Shown here one piece after another: positions 16,695 to 25,403 of a stretch of DNA of 42,658 nt. The first letter of the stretch is position 1. Every line of letters begins with the position of its first letter. A program made the position numbers and the translations under genes. The notes below the pieces were generated by a model, which was not told the origin of the DNA, did not search any database, and worked only from the letters and a program-made list of their open reading frames with translations. The stretch is from Akkermansia muciniphila (lineage in GTDB: Bacteria; Verrucomicrobiota; Verrucomicrobiia; Verrucomicrobiales; Akkermansiaceae): NCBI GenBank assembly GCA_945860285.1, contig CAMAQB010000021.1:1-42658 (forward strand), written 5' to 3'.

Positions 16695-17642
16695 ATGTCT
16701 GAAACACCACTTGCGATTGGCGTTGATTTCGGCGGCACGACCGTGAAAATCGGTGTGCTCTATCGAAGCAATTTGATCGACACCGCACCGCCCATTGCCA
16801 CGCAGGACTACGAAGGTCCCGATGAACTCATTGACGCGATGGTCCGGGTCATCAACGACCTGCGTGAACAGCATCCCGGAATCGCGGCCATCGGCGTCGG
16901 CATGCCCGGGTTCGTCAACTTCGAGGAAGGAATCGTTCACAATCTCACCAATGTCCGTGGCTGGGTGGAAATCCCGCTGAAGCAACGGCTCAGCGATGCC
17001 ACTTTGCTGCCGACCGTAGTCGAGAACGACGCCAATTGCATGGCATACGCCGAGTGGAAACGCGGTTCGGGCCGGGGTTTGAACCACCTGGTGGCGATCA
17101 CCATGGGCACCGGTGTCGGTGGCGGGGTCATCGTCAACGGCAAAATGGTGCGCGGCTGCCAATACGGCGCGGGCGAAATCGGCCAGACCTCGATCGACTA
17201 CCAAGGGCGGGTCGGCGCTTACGGAAACAAGGGCGCGCTCGAGGACTATGTGGGCAATAACGAAATTGCCGCCGATGCCCGGGCGCGCTACGAGCAGGCG
17301 GGCATTTACAAGAACATCGCCGACTGCTCCCCTGCCGCTCTGGCGAATGCCGCAACCAACGGCGACGAAGTGGCATTGCAGGTGTGGGACGATGTGGCAC
17401 GGAAAATGGCGACCACGATCATGAATTGCTGTTGGCTCTTGAATCCGGAAGCGATCATCATCGGCGGCGGAGTTGCCAAAGCCGGCGACCTGCTGTTCGG
17501 CCCCTTGCAAACCCATCTTTTTTCCCAATTGTCCGGCCCCTTCAAAGATCATCTCTCCTTGTTGCCCGCCCGCTTCGGATCCGAAGCGGGAATGGTCGGT
17601 GCAGCAACCCTGGCACTCGAAGAGGCCGGATTTGCCGTGTAA
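16695..17642 (+). CDS. ROK-family sugar kinase (glucokinase-like) lacking the zinc-binding residues
   Basis: 315 residues from the ATG at 16695; this start gives the canonical N-terminal phosphate loop GVDFGGTTVKIGVL (residues 9-22). Further ROK motifs are GVGMPGFVN, VVENDANCMAYAEW (with the catalytic Asp), TMGTGVGGGVIVNG and IIIGGGVAKAGDLL. In most ROK kinases a GH histidine and a CxCGxxGCxE loop hold a structural zinc. Here the positions read GEIGQ and AYGNKGALE, so the histidine and all cysteines are replaced while the glycine and ED framework stays. The protein is therefore probably a zinc-independent member. It is 73 bases downstream of pxpA on the same strand. The sugar substrate cannot be deduced. 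Confidence 0.87.
   Translation: MSETPLAIGVDFGGTTVKIGVLYRSNLIDTAPPIATQDYEGPDELIDAMVRVINDLREQHPGIAAIGVGMPGFVNFEEGIVHNLTNVRGWVEIPLKQRLSDATLLPTVVENDANCMAYAEWKRGSGRGLNHLVAITMGTGVGGGVIVNGKMVRGCQYGAGEIGQTSIDYQGRVGAYGNKGALEDYVGNNEIAADARARYEQAGIYKNIADCSPAALANAATNGDEVALQVWDDVARKMATTIMNCCWLLNPEAIIIGGGVAKAGDLLFGPLQTHLFSQLSGPFKDHLSLLPARFGSEAGMVGAATLALEEAGFAV
17569..17590. repeat. 22-base perfect palindrome inside the ROK gene
   Basis: CCCGCTTCGGAT continues as CCGAAGCGGG, giving an 11+11 base perfect palindrome centred on GGATCC. It lies within codons for ARFGSEAG near the 3' end of the kinase gene. No U-tract follows, so it is not a classical terminator. Confidence 0.6.
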
Positions 17643-17703
17643 TCACTCGCGGCGAATGATTTCGGCGGTCGGACATTCATTTGTTCCAAGATCAATTTCC
17701 TCC

Positions 17704-17731
17704 TTGCAATTGTTGCCAATGTATTTACATT
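17704..17731 (+). promoter_or_regulatory. Probable promoter of the pilin-like giant gene
   Basis: TTGCAA (17704-17709) and TACATT (17726-17731) with 16 bases between them, in an AT-rich patch 29 bases before the ATG at 17761. Confidence 0.42.
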
Positions 17732-17760
17732 TTCACTACCGCAAGCCTTGCTTGGAAGTT

Positions 17761-20700
17761 ATGAAAGCCCATAGTTTTTCGAAAAATTCCTCCGCCAGAG
17801 GTTTCACACTGATCCTAACGATCAGCCTGCTGGTGCTGCTCACCCTGATTGGAATTGGCATGTTGTCTTTATCGGCCGTGACATTGCGCTCCAGTTCGCA
17901 AGCCAGCATCAACCGGGTGGCGCGGGACAACGCCCGCCTGGCGATGATGATCGCCATCGGTCAGTTGCAAAAACATGCGGGCCGGGATACCCGGATCACT
18001 TCGACAGCCGACATTGCTGGTGACGTGGGCGGCACATCGCTCACGGTGGGAAAAGCGCCGACCAACAACGTATCGGTCAACAACATCAACAAGGGGCTGA
18101 GTTCGCTGCAACACGGGACCCGTTTCTGGACGGGGGTGTGGTCGAGCAATACCACTGCGGCCCAGTCTTACTCCGTCACCCCCACTCCGGTGTGGCAGCA
18201 ATGGTTGATCAGTGGCAACGAGACCGCGACATCGGCGGCCACCTCCATCCTGCCGAGCAGTGCGATTGCCGCCGTCAACGGCACCGGCGAGGTCGGCAAT
18301 CCGGAAACCGCGGTGGTGTTGGTTGGCAAGAATAGCGTCGGTCCCGCCGATGCCAACACTCTGCCGAATTACGTGGCCGCCCCGCTCGTGAAAATCACCC
18401 AAAAAGGGATTTTAACCGGCCGGTACGGCTGGTGGGTGGGTGACGAGGGCACCAAGGCAAAGTTCAATACCAAGTCATCGACGACACCGAATGTGGCCGT
18501 CACCTATCGCGACCTGGTGCCGACGCGGCGCGGTTGGGAAGCGGTCACCGGTTATGCCAATTATCCACTGGCGGGCATGGCGGCGCAGGACAACCTCGAT
18601 AAAGTGGTTGACCTCAATCAGGCCGAGCTTTTCGATCCGGCTTTTTCCGCCCCGTTGCAACGAAACTTCCACGCGGTCACGACCGACAGTCTCGGAGTGC
18701 TCGCCGACACGGTACAGGGAGGTCTTCGACTGGACCTCACTCCTTACATCAACAACGGTTTTCCGACGTCGGCACAAACGACATTTCTCAATGCTCCCAC
18801 CCTGACCGCCAACATTCTTCCCACTGCGGTATCCTCGAGCCTCAAGGGGCCCAAGTGGCCGCAACTGAAATTTTTCGCCGATCGCTACAAGAACCTTTCG
18901 GGGGGCAATTTACAGGTGAAAACGGCATCGACCTCCGGTTCCTCGGCTTCGACCGACATCATCGCGCCGTTGATTCTCGATTTCCGTCTGTTGTTTGGTG
19001 CCAAACCAGTCGTTGTGGGCGGTGGCTATCGCCTCAACCCCTGCGGAAAATTCGCGGTAACGCTGGCCAATCCGTATCCCTATCCGCTGGAATGGAAGGC
19101 GGCCCTGGACTTCGAGATTTTCAACGACACTCCCTCGGGCAACCGACCGAGTTGTATTTGGGGCGCGGCCGGGCAACCCGCCTACATCCCTCGGGATCTC
19201 AATGAAGCCGCCGTTTTCAACAAGGCAATCTTCCGCATTGCACCCGGCACCATCCCAGCTGGAGAGGCCAGGGCTTACACCGTGAATTCGCGCATCACCC
19301 GACCCCTCAACAGCATCGCTCCCGTCACCGTCAACCTGAGTGATTTTTCCAGCAGCAGCCCCGGCAATTTCGACAAATGTGTGGAGTTGGAACATGCTTC
19401 TGTGAATGGCGGTGGTGGCTTGGACGTTCGCGAAAGCTGGCAAACCACTCTGGTATCCTTGGAAATGCGCAGCGCCGGTAGCAGCGGTGCCAATGCGATC
19501 CTGCGCCGTTGCGAAAAGTTCGATCTCGACAACGGCTTCTATTCCCAGGTGGTGCGAGGCATGAACCCGACCATCGCCGCGACCATGACCCGCCCATTCC
19601 CGCTGCACTCCTACTCCTTTCAAATCAGCCACCCCGGCGCGGACTATGCCTCCTACCTCCCCGGCGGAATGGGCCTGCGCAGTTCCACGGTGAGAACATT
19701 CACGGACTTCAATCTGCAATGCACCCGTTTCACGAAAAACATCACCTCCTACAATCCCCCGCCTTATTTCATGGAAAGCAGCGACAGCCTGGGGCAATTG
19801 CCATTCAATCCACCCGGCGGCGAAACGGGAATCGGCTTCACCCGCAATCTCGCCGTGTCGCCCGTTTCCTGGGGGCGGGAGCAGGCCGGCGGTTCGAAGA
19901 AGTGTTACCTTTTCGACATCCCCGACAATCTGGTGTCGCTCGCCCAGTTGCAGCATGCCGATCTCACGGCGGACGAACTCAACCTGTCGATCGGCAACCA
20001 GCCCGGCAATGCCGTGGGCAATTCCTATGCCACCACTTTTGTCAAGCGCGCCCTGAGCAAACAAACGCGTTACGACTACATCATCACCGGTTCCCCGAAC
20101 CCGAGCGAGGCCACCGGCACGGCACGAACCTACTTCGACATGTCGTTCCTGCTCAACAACGCGCTCTGGGACAGCTATTTTCTCTCCAGCATCCCCACAT
20201 CCGTTTCCACTGCGCTCGAAAGCAAACATTTTGTGAAAATCTATCCCGGCGATGAATCGTCGAGCTTGCGCGACGCAGCCAAGGCATCCAGCAGGCTGTT
20301 CATCAATGGTGCGTTCAACATCAACTGCACCAGCAAGGACGCATGGAAGGCGTTTTTCGCCAGCACGAAACGGCTGAAGCACAAGGCCGATGTCGCGGCC
20401 ACCACGGAGGCGATGTTCCCTCGTGGACTATCGCAAAAAGTCACCGCGAAAAATCCGCCCACCGGCACCAGCGACGATTCCTTCGGCGGCTTCCGACGTC
20501 TCAACGACACCCAAATCGATGCCCTGGCAGAACAAATGGTTCGTCAGGTCCGCGAGCGCGGTCCCTTCGTTTCGCTGTCGCACTTTGTCAACCGCGCGCT
20601 GGTGGACATTGCCAAGGACAACAAAAAACTGGCGGGCAAGGGTGCCCTGCAAACCGCCATCGACAACGCCGGACTCAACATCGACAGCAAGGGCCTCAAA

Positions 20701-21234
20701 AAAGTTTTTTCCGGCATCAGCGTGACCGAGGACAAGGTGGTCATGCAGGCTGATGGCAATGCACCGGCTGCGGATCTGGTAGGCGGCGATGTCACAGTGC
20801 TCCAGAATGCTTACGGCGACACCGACCCCGCCTGGGCTCCGAAATCCCGGGACGACAACCCCGGAGCCATGGCGAGCATCATCGCCGACCGGCAGATGCT
20901 CACCGATGCCGCATACAGGGAGGAACAGGGCTTTCGCTCCACCGGCATTCCGGGATGGCTGACCCAGGCCGATGTGCTTCAGGTGCTCGGACCCTTGATT
21001 TCCGCCCGGTCCGATACGTTTAAAATCCGTGCCTACGGCGAAGCCCTGAGTCCCGACACCGGCAAGGTCGCCGCCCGCGCCTACTGCGAAGCCATCGTCC
21101 AGCGCATGCCGGTTTATGTCGATCCCAAAAACGCGGAGACCGTGCGCGACGCCGCCCTAACACCTCTCAATAAATATTTCGGTCGTCGCTTCAACATCAT
21201 TTCCTTCCGCTGGCTCAATGCAAATGAAATCTAA
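17761..21234 (+). CDS. Verru_Chthon cassette protein A-type (PilX-like) surface/secretion protein
   Basis: 1157 residues from the ATG at 17761; earlier in-frame ATG/TTG codons fall inside the kinase gene and are discarded. The N-terminus is a type IV prepilin-like leader, SSARG before FTLIL, cleaved by prepilin peptidase between Gly14 and Phe15, followed by a hydrophobic helix to about residue 40. The +5 glutamate of true pilins is replaced by leucine, as in PilX/GspK-like minor components. The helix is followed by SINRVARDNARLAMMIAIGQLQKHAGRD, a block I associate with the Verru_Chthon cassette A family (TIGR02600). The rest is a long extracellular region rich in Asn, Thr and Gly. The partners usually found with it (cassette proteins B, C and D, also prepilin-like) are not present next to it. 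The next gene overlaps its end by 17 bases. Confidence 0.82.
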   Translation: MKAHSFSKNSSARGFTLILTISLLVLLTLIGIGMLSLSAVTLRSSSQASINRVARDNARLAMMIAIGQLQKHAGRDTRITSTADIAGDVGGTSLTVGKAPTNNVSVNNINKGLSSLQHGTRFWTGVWSSNTTAAQSYSVTPTPVWQQWLISGNETATSAATSILPSSAIAAVNGTGEVGNPETAVVLVGKNSVGPADANTLPNYVAAPLVKITQKGILTGRYGWWVGDEGTKAKFNTKSSTTPNVAVTYRDLVPTRRGWEAVTGYANYPLAGMAAQDNLDKVVDLNQAELFDPAFSAPLQRNFHAVTTDSLGVLADTVQGGLRLDLTPYINNGFPTSAQTTFLNAPTLTANILPTAVSSSLKGPKWPQLKFFADRYKNLSGGNLQVKTASTSGSSASTDIIAPLILDFRLLFGAKPVVVGGGYRLNPCGKFAVTLANPYPYPLEWKAALDFEIFNDTPSGNRPSCIWGAAGQPAYIPRDLNEAAVFNKAIFRIAPGTIPAGEARAYTVNSRITRPLNSIAPVTVNLSDFSSSSPGNFDKCVELEHASVNGGGGLDVRESWQTTLVSLEMRSAGSSGANAILRRCEKFDLDNGFYSQVVRGMNPTIAATMTRPFPLHSYSFQISHPGADYASYLPGGMGLRSSTVRTFTDFNLQCTRFTKNITSYNPPPYFMESSDSLGQLPFNPPGGETGIGFTRNLAVSPVSWGREQAGGSKKCYLFDIPDNLVSLAQLQHADLTADELNLSIGNQPGNAVGNSYATTFVKRALSKQTRYDYIITGSPNPSEATGTARTYFDMSFLLNNALWDSYFLSSIPTSVSTALESKHFVKIYPGDESSSLRDAAKASSRLFINGAFNINCTSKDAWKAFFASTKRLKHKADVAATTEAMFPRGLSQKVTAKNPPTGTSDDSFGGFRRLNDTQIDALAEQMVRQVRERGPFVSLSHFVNRALVDIAKDNKKLAGKGALQTAIDNAGLNIDSKGLKKVFSGISVTEDKVVMQADGNAPAADLVGGDVTVLQNAYGDTDPAWAPKSRDDNPGAMASIIADRQMLTDAAYREEQGFRSTGIPGWLTQADVLQVLGPLISARSDTFKIRAYGEALSPDTGKVAARAYCEAIVQRMPVYVDPKNAETVRDAALTPLNKYFGRRFNIISFRWLNANEI

Positions 21235-22078
21235 CACCATTCCACACATCCATGCCCTTGTGGCGGCATTGTTCACCCTCTCGCAAAGTGCCTTTCCCCA
21301 GTCGAAGGATGACAATTCCCCCCGCGTCGCCTTGAAAATCGATGTCGTATCCTGGGGCGAGGACATTCCGGGACTGACGATCAAATCATCCGGCAAGTCC
21401 AGCGAAGTCAAGGCTCTGGCATTCCGCTATTCGAAAGCCGTCGCCTACAGTGGATCGAACATCCTGGAAATTTCGCAAACCCCCGGCGCCACCAACCCCG
21501 AACCGATCCTGTCGGATGCCGACAAGGAAATGCTCAAAAATCGTCCCAAACCTGCCGCACCCGCACCCGTGGTGATCAACCCCGCGGATGTTCCCAAGGA
21601 GATTCAGCAACGGCGCAAGGAGAATCCGACTCTCGTGGCTCTCGCCTTGATCCCGGTTGACTGCAGGCGCGCCACAATTCTGTTGGCTCCCGGAAAAGCG
21701 GGGACATTTCAGGCCTATGTGATCGATGACGACCCGAGCAAACTGCCACCCGGAAAATTGCGCATCCACAACTACAGCGCCCTGCCGATCGCCATGCGCT
21801 GCAATGGCAAGGAAGCCCGGGAATTGAACACCAAGGACTCGATGATCGTCCCCCCCGAGGGTGACCAGGTGATTTACGAACTCGCCTACAAAAAGGAAGA
21901 TGCCTGGAAAATCCAGGAAAACAATGTGATCCCCGTCGCCGCCACCGACCAGGCCCAGTTGATCGTCTTGCAGAGCGATGCCAGCTTTTTCGCATCGAGC
22001 GACGGCAGCCGCTCCGGGTTCCTGCAATGTGTCGTACTGCGTCGACTTCCGGAACCGTTGACACCCGCGACTCCCTAA
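21218..22078 (+). CDS. Secreted protein paired with the pilin-like giant, unknown function
   Basis: 286 residues. The ATG at 21218 overlaps the stop of the preceding gene by 17 bases; a second ATG at 21224 is equally possible. A signal peptide covers about residues 1-28 (hydrophobic HALVAALFTLSQSA). The mature protein has a Pro-rich central linker (RPKPAAPAPVV) and a beta-rich second half with LPPGKLRIHNYSALPIAMRCNG. No family is recognised with confidence. The overlap implies translational coupling, so it probably works with the pilin-like protein in the envelope, for example as a periplasmic or outer-surface assembly partner. That role is inferred from position only. Confidence 0.8.
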   Translation: MQMKSNTIPHIHALVAALFTLSQSAFPQSKDDNSPRVALKIDVVSWGEDIPGLTIKSSGKSSEVKALAFRYSKAVAYSGSNILEISQTPGATNPEPILSDADKEMLKNRPKPAAPAPVVINPADVPKEIQQRRKENPTLVALALIPVDCRRATILLAPGKAGTFQAYVIDDDPSKLPPGKLRIHNYSALPIAMRCNGKEARELNTKDSMIVPPEGDQVIYELAYKKEDAWKIQENNVIPVAATDQAQLIVLQSDASFFASSDGSRSGFLQCVVLRRLPEPLTPATP

Positions 22079-22095
22079 CAGCCGCCATTTATTGA

Positions 22096-23187
22096 TTGAT
22101 CAAATCGCATTCCTTAGCCACGCTGCCGCGCGTGACGCAAACCGACGATCTACGCATAGCAGGAATCAACCCCTTGATTTCCCCCGCGATTCTTGCCTAC
22201 TACCTGCCGATCAACGAAGCGGTGGCGAATTTGGTCGTCTCGACCAGGCAGGCAGCTGACCGGATTCTCAAGGGCAAGGATGACAGACTGCTGGTGGTCG
22301 TCGGCCCGTGTTCGATCCATGATCCGAAAGCCGCCCTGGAATACGCCGATCTTCTGAAAAAAGAAGCGGATCGCCACCGCGAGGATCTGTTGATCGTCAT
22401 GCGCGTCTATTTCGAAAAGCCACGAACAACTGTCGGCTGGAAAGGTCTAATCAACGATCCACATCTCGATGACTCGTTTGACATCAATCAAGGCCTGCGC
22501 GTCGCCCGCGGATTGTTGTTGGAACTCGCCCAACGCGGCATCCCGGCGGCCACGGAATTTCTTGACACGATCTCACCGCAATACGTCGCCGACCTCATCG
22601 TCTACGGGGCCATCGGCGCGCGCACGACCGAATCGCAAATTCACCGGGAACTCGCGTCGGGGCTGTCGATGCCAGTGGGATTCAAGAACGGCACCGGCGG
22701 CTCGATCCAGCTGGCGCTCGATGCGATTCAGTCCGCCTCCCGGCCACACCATTTTCTTTCCGTGACCAAACAGGGCGTTTCCGCGATTGTTTCCACCGTG
22801 GGCAATGACTCGTGCCATGTCATTTTGCGCGGTGGTTCGAGCGGACCGAATTACGATGAAGCCAGCGTGAACGAGGTGGAAAAGTGCCTGATGGAACAGA
22901 GCCTGCCGCCGCACCTGATGATCGATTGCTCGCATGGAAATTCGCTCAAGGACTACCGCAATCAGTGCATGGTGGTCAATGCCATCGCCAAGCAAATCGA
23001 ACAAGGCTCGCGCTGCATCGCCGCCTGCATGGTCGAATCCAACCTCGTTGCCGGCGCCCAGAAGCTCGGCAAAGATCCCGAGGCGCTGACTTACGGGCAG
23101 TCGATCACGGATCAATGCATCGATTGGCCGGACACCGTGGAAGTACTGGACCGCCTTGCCGCCGCGGTGCGCGAACGCCGCAACTAA
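22096..23187 (+). CDS. aroG: 3-deoxy-7-phosphoheptulonate (DAHP) synthase, AroG/F/H class I
   Basis: 363 residues with a TTG start at 22096; GTG at 22132 is an alternative and neither has a convincing ribosome-binding site. Signature blocks are TDDLRIAGINPLISP, VVGPCSIHDPKAALEYA (PEP/metal site), MRVYFEKPRTTVGWKGLINDP, TEFLDTISPQY, GARTTESQIHRELASGLSMPVGFKNGT, MIDCSHGNSLKDY and ACMVESNLVAG. It condenses phosphoenolpyruvate and erythrose 4-phosphate, the first step of aromatic amino acid synthesis. Which amino acid inhibits it cannot be read from the sequence; trpF lies about 6 kb away on the other strand. The gene downstream starts 17 bases after its stop. Confidence 0.95.
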   Translation: MIKSHSLATLPRVTQTDDLRIAGINPLISPAILAYYLPINEAVANLVVSTRQAADRILKGKDDRLLVVVGPCSIHDPKAALEYADLLKKEADRHREDLLIVMRVYFEKPRTTVGWKGLINDPHLDDSFDINQGLRVARGLLLELAQRGIPAATEFLDTISPQYVADLIVYGAIGARTTESQIHRELASGLSMPVGFKNGTGGSIQLALDAIQSASRPHHFLSVTKQGVSAIVSTVGNDSCHVILRGGSSGPNYDEASVNEVEKCLMEQSLPPHLMIDCSHGNSLKDYRNQCMVVNAIAKQIEQGSRCIAACMVESNLVAGAQKLGKDPEALTYGQSITDQCIDWPDTVEVLDRLAAAVRERRN

Positions 23188-23204
23188 GCGAATCCCCCGC
23201 CCCC

Positions 23205-23984
23205 TTGCCCCAATCCTACACATCGCTGGAGGCATCGCTGCACGATGTCTTCTGGGCGGCGGAAGGCCCGCCAGCGGAACTTCCCTTGCTGCGCACGTTC
23301 CTGCAACATGAGCCAGGTCCGTCGCTGGAAATCGGCAGCGGTTCGGGGCGATTGCTTTTGCCGTTGTTGCAGGAAGGATTCACGGTCGATGGTCTGGAAC
23401 CTTCCGCGGAAATGATCGAACTTTGCCGCCAGGCTGCCAGCCAGGCAAATCTCCCCGTCACCCTCCATCAGGGCGACATGGACAACTGGATCGCCCCACA
23501 GCTCTATCACTCGCTGTTGATCCCGGCCTTTACCCTGCAACTTTCCATCAGTCCGGCGGACACCCTGCAACGCCTTGCCGCGATGCTGACACCCAATGCC
23601 GTTTTGTATCTCAGCACTTTCACTCCCCGCGCCGAAATCAGCCAAGCCCTGCCGGAAAACGAATGGTACCACGATCAGGAAGTGAAGCTCGCGAATGGTT
23701 CGATTGCCACAATCAATACCCGGCACCGGATCGACCGCGAAAAGCAAATCCTGTATCGGGAGCACCGCTACATGCTGCACTCTTCGCGCGATGAATTGCT
23801 GTCCAAACATGAATCCGCGCAGAGCCTGTACTGGTTTCACCGCGACCAGCTCAAAGCCATGCTGCGATCGGCCGGGTTTGTCATTGAGAAACAGTTCGCC
23901 GATTTCAAACCCTCGCGGCACGCATTGAAAAACGCATTGGTCGTGACCACCTGGGCGCGCAGGACAGCCGTCGGTTCCGCTTGA
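23205..23984 (+). CDS. Class I SAM-dependent methyltransferase
   Basis: 259 residues if translation begins at the TTG at 23205, 17 bases after the DAHP synthase stop. No ATG precedes the conserved domain, so the start is uncertain. Motif I is SLEIGSGSGRLLLPLL, followed by VDGLEPSAEMIELCRQ (acidic ribose-binding position), GDMDNW and a substrate-side half with LYLSTFTPR and YREHRYMLHSSRDEL. The C-terminal LKAMLRSAGFVIEKQF strand is typical of small-molecule methyltransferases. The substrate is unknown. It likely shares the DAHP synthase transcript and meets the convergent sulfatase gene after 11 bases. Confidence 0.82.
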   Translation: MPQSYTSLEASLHDVFWAAEGPPAELPLLRTFLQHEPGPSLEIGSGSGRLLLPLLQEGFTVDGLEPSAEMIELCRQAASQANLPVTLHQGDMDNWIAPQLYHSLLIPAFTLQLSISPADTLQRLAAMLTPNAVLYLSTFTPRAEISQALPENEWYHDQEVKLANGSIATINTRHRIDREKQILYREHRYMLHSSRDELLSKHESAQSLYWFHRDQLKAMLRSAGFVIEKQFADFKPSRHALKNALVVTTWARRTAVGSA

Positions 23985-23988
23985 ACCG
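23972..23988. terminator. Possible hairpin between convergent genes
   Basis: CGGTTC (23972-23977) and GAACCG (23983-23988) form a six-pair stem with a five-base loop across the methyltransferase stop, between converging genes. There is no T-tract on either side, so intrinsic termination is doubtful. Confidence 0.3.
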
Positions 23989-23995
23989 CTGCGCT

Positions 23996-25402
23996 TCACT
24001 TGTCCGACTTGGGAGCCAGAATCACCGGTTTTTCGACTTCCCCCGCTGGGCGGCGGGCCTTCGGCGATTTGCCGCCGATTTCCCCCTCCATCTTGTTTGC
24101 CAGTGCGAGCAATTTTGCCACGACCTCGGGATTCTTGTCGGCGACATTGGTGCGCTCACCGATGTCGGCATCGAGGTTGTACAACCTCGGTTCCTTCCCC
24201 TTGGCATCGTCGAGCGGTTCCTTGCCCATGGTCTCGTTTTGCGGTTTGATCGCGAGTTTCCAAGGCCCCTGGCGCACGGCCTGCAGGTGATAGTTGGCGA
24301 AATAATAGTGCGCCTCCCGCTGTGAAACGGTCGACTGCCCGAACAGGATCGGCGAGATGTCCCTGCCGTCGATCACCGGTTGCCCGGGAACTTTGTCGCC
24401 GGCCAGCACGACTGCCGTGGGCAAAAGATCGATGATCCCGGCCACCGCATCACAGGAAGTGCCGGGGGCGATTTTCCCGGGCCACCAGGCAATGGTCGGC
24501 TCGCGCACGCCACCCTCCCAGGTGCTGCCCTTGCCCCCGCGCAGGGGTGCGGCACTGCCCGCGTCCTTGCCCTTGCTCGTCCATGGCCCGTTGTCACTGG
24601 TGAAAATGACCAGCGTGTTTTTGTCGAGCTTCATTTCCTGCAAGGTGCCGAGCACACGTCCGACACTCCAATCAACCTCTTCCACCCAGTCGCCGAAGCG
24701 ACCATTCGCCGACTTGCCCGCAAAGGCCGCGCCGGGATAGATCGGTGTGTGCACGGCGGTGTGCGGAAGGTAAAGCAGGAACGGTTTGTCCTTGTTGCTG
24801 CGGATGAATCCCAGCGCCTCGTCGGTGTAGCGCTCGACGATGCGGCTTTGCTCTTCATCGGAGAGTTGTTCGATGACTTCCTCATCGCGCAACAGCGGAA
24901 CTTTTCTTTCGCCACTCTTGGTTTTCGTCTGCATGTCATTCGAATACGGAATGCCGAAATAATGGTCGAAGCCCTGGCGGGTCGGCAAAAACTCGGGTTG
25001 GTCGCCGACATGCCATTTGCCGATGCACATGGTTGCGTAGCCATGTTCCTTCATGCGCTCGGCGATGGTGAACTCCTGCGGATGCAGGCCGTGTTTGCCA
25101 CCGGGACCAAACACCCCCGGTACGGACACCCTCGCGCCGTAACATCCGGTCAGCAACTGCGCCCGCGACACCGAACACACCGGTGCCGCATAAAAACTGG
25201 TGAGCTTCATTCCCTCCTTCGCCATGCGGTCGAGATTCGGCGTTTTTTGTTTGGTCGCCCCGAATGGTCCGATGTCCGCATAGCCAAGGTCATCGATGAA
25301 GATGATGACAATGTTCGGCTTGGTGACTTCGGCACTGATGAGCGGGCCGCAGGTCGCGCCCAATACAGCGAGCGCGGTGAAGATCGATGATGGAATTTTC
25401 AT
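23996..25402 (-). CDS. Secreted arylsulfatase (formylglycine sulfatase, S1 family), CSVSR active site
   Basis: 468 residues from the ATG at 25400-25402, which gives a signal peptide (about 1-24, SAE) directly before the sulfatase entry KPNIVIIFIDDLGYADIG (metal Asp37/Asp38). The active-site block is APVCSVSRAQLLTG with Cys76 as the residue to be converted to formylglycine. The proline of the usual CxPxR core is replaced by Val (C-S-V-S-R). Later motifs are CIGKWHVGDQPEFLPTRQGFD and FTSDNGPW. It likely desulfates a polysaccharide outside the cytoplasm. The start lies one base after the stop of the upstream sulfatase gene, forming a tight operon with that gene and the acetylesterase. The C-terminus is Lys/Ala/Pro-rich and ends near the convergent methyltransferase gene. 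Confidence 0.92.
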   Translation of the reverse strand: MKIPSSIFTALAVLGATCGPLISAEVTKPNIVIIFIDDLGYADIGPFGATKQKTPNLDRMAKEGMKLTSFYAAPVCSVSRAQLLTGCYGARVSVPGVFGPGGKHGLHPQEFTIAERMKEHGYATMCIGKWHVGDQPEFLPTRQGFDHYFGIPYSNDMQTKTKSGERKVPLLRDEEVIEQLSDEEQSRIVERYTDEALGFIRSNKDKPFLLYLPHTAVHTPIYPGAAFAGKSANGRFGDWVEEVDWSVGRVLGTLQEMKLDKNTLVIFTSDNGPWTSKGKDAGSAAPLRGGKGSTWEGGVREPTIAWWPGKIAPGTSCDAVAGIIDLLPTAVVLAGDKVPGQPVIDGRDISPILFGQSTVSQREAHYYFANYHLQAVRQGPWKLAIKPQNETMGKEPLDDAKGKEPRLYNLDADIGERTNVADKNPEVVAKLLALANKMEGEIGGKSPKARRPAGEVEKPVILAPKSDK

Positions 25403-25403
25403 G

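Noticed and set aside
18910-20382. 490-codon minus-strand open frame within the pilin-like gene
   Set aside because: Antisense shadow of a high-GC coding region; the plus frame has the prepilin leader and consistent protein character.
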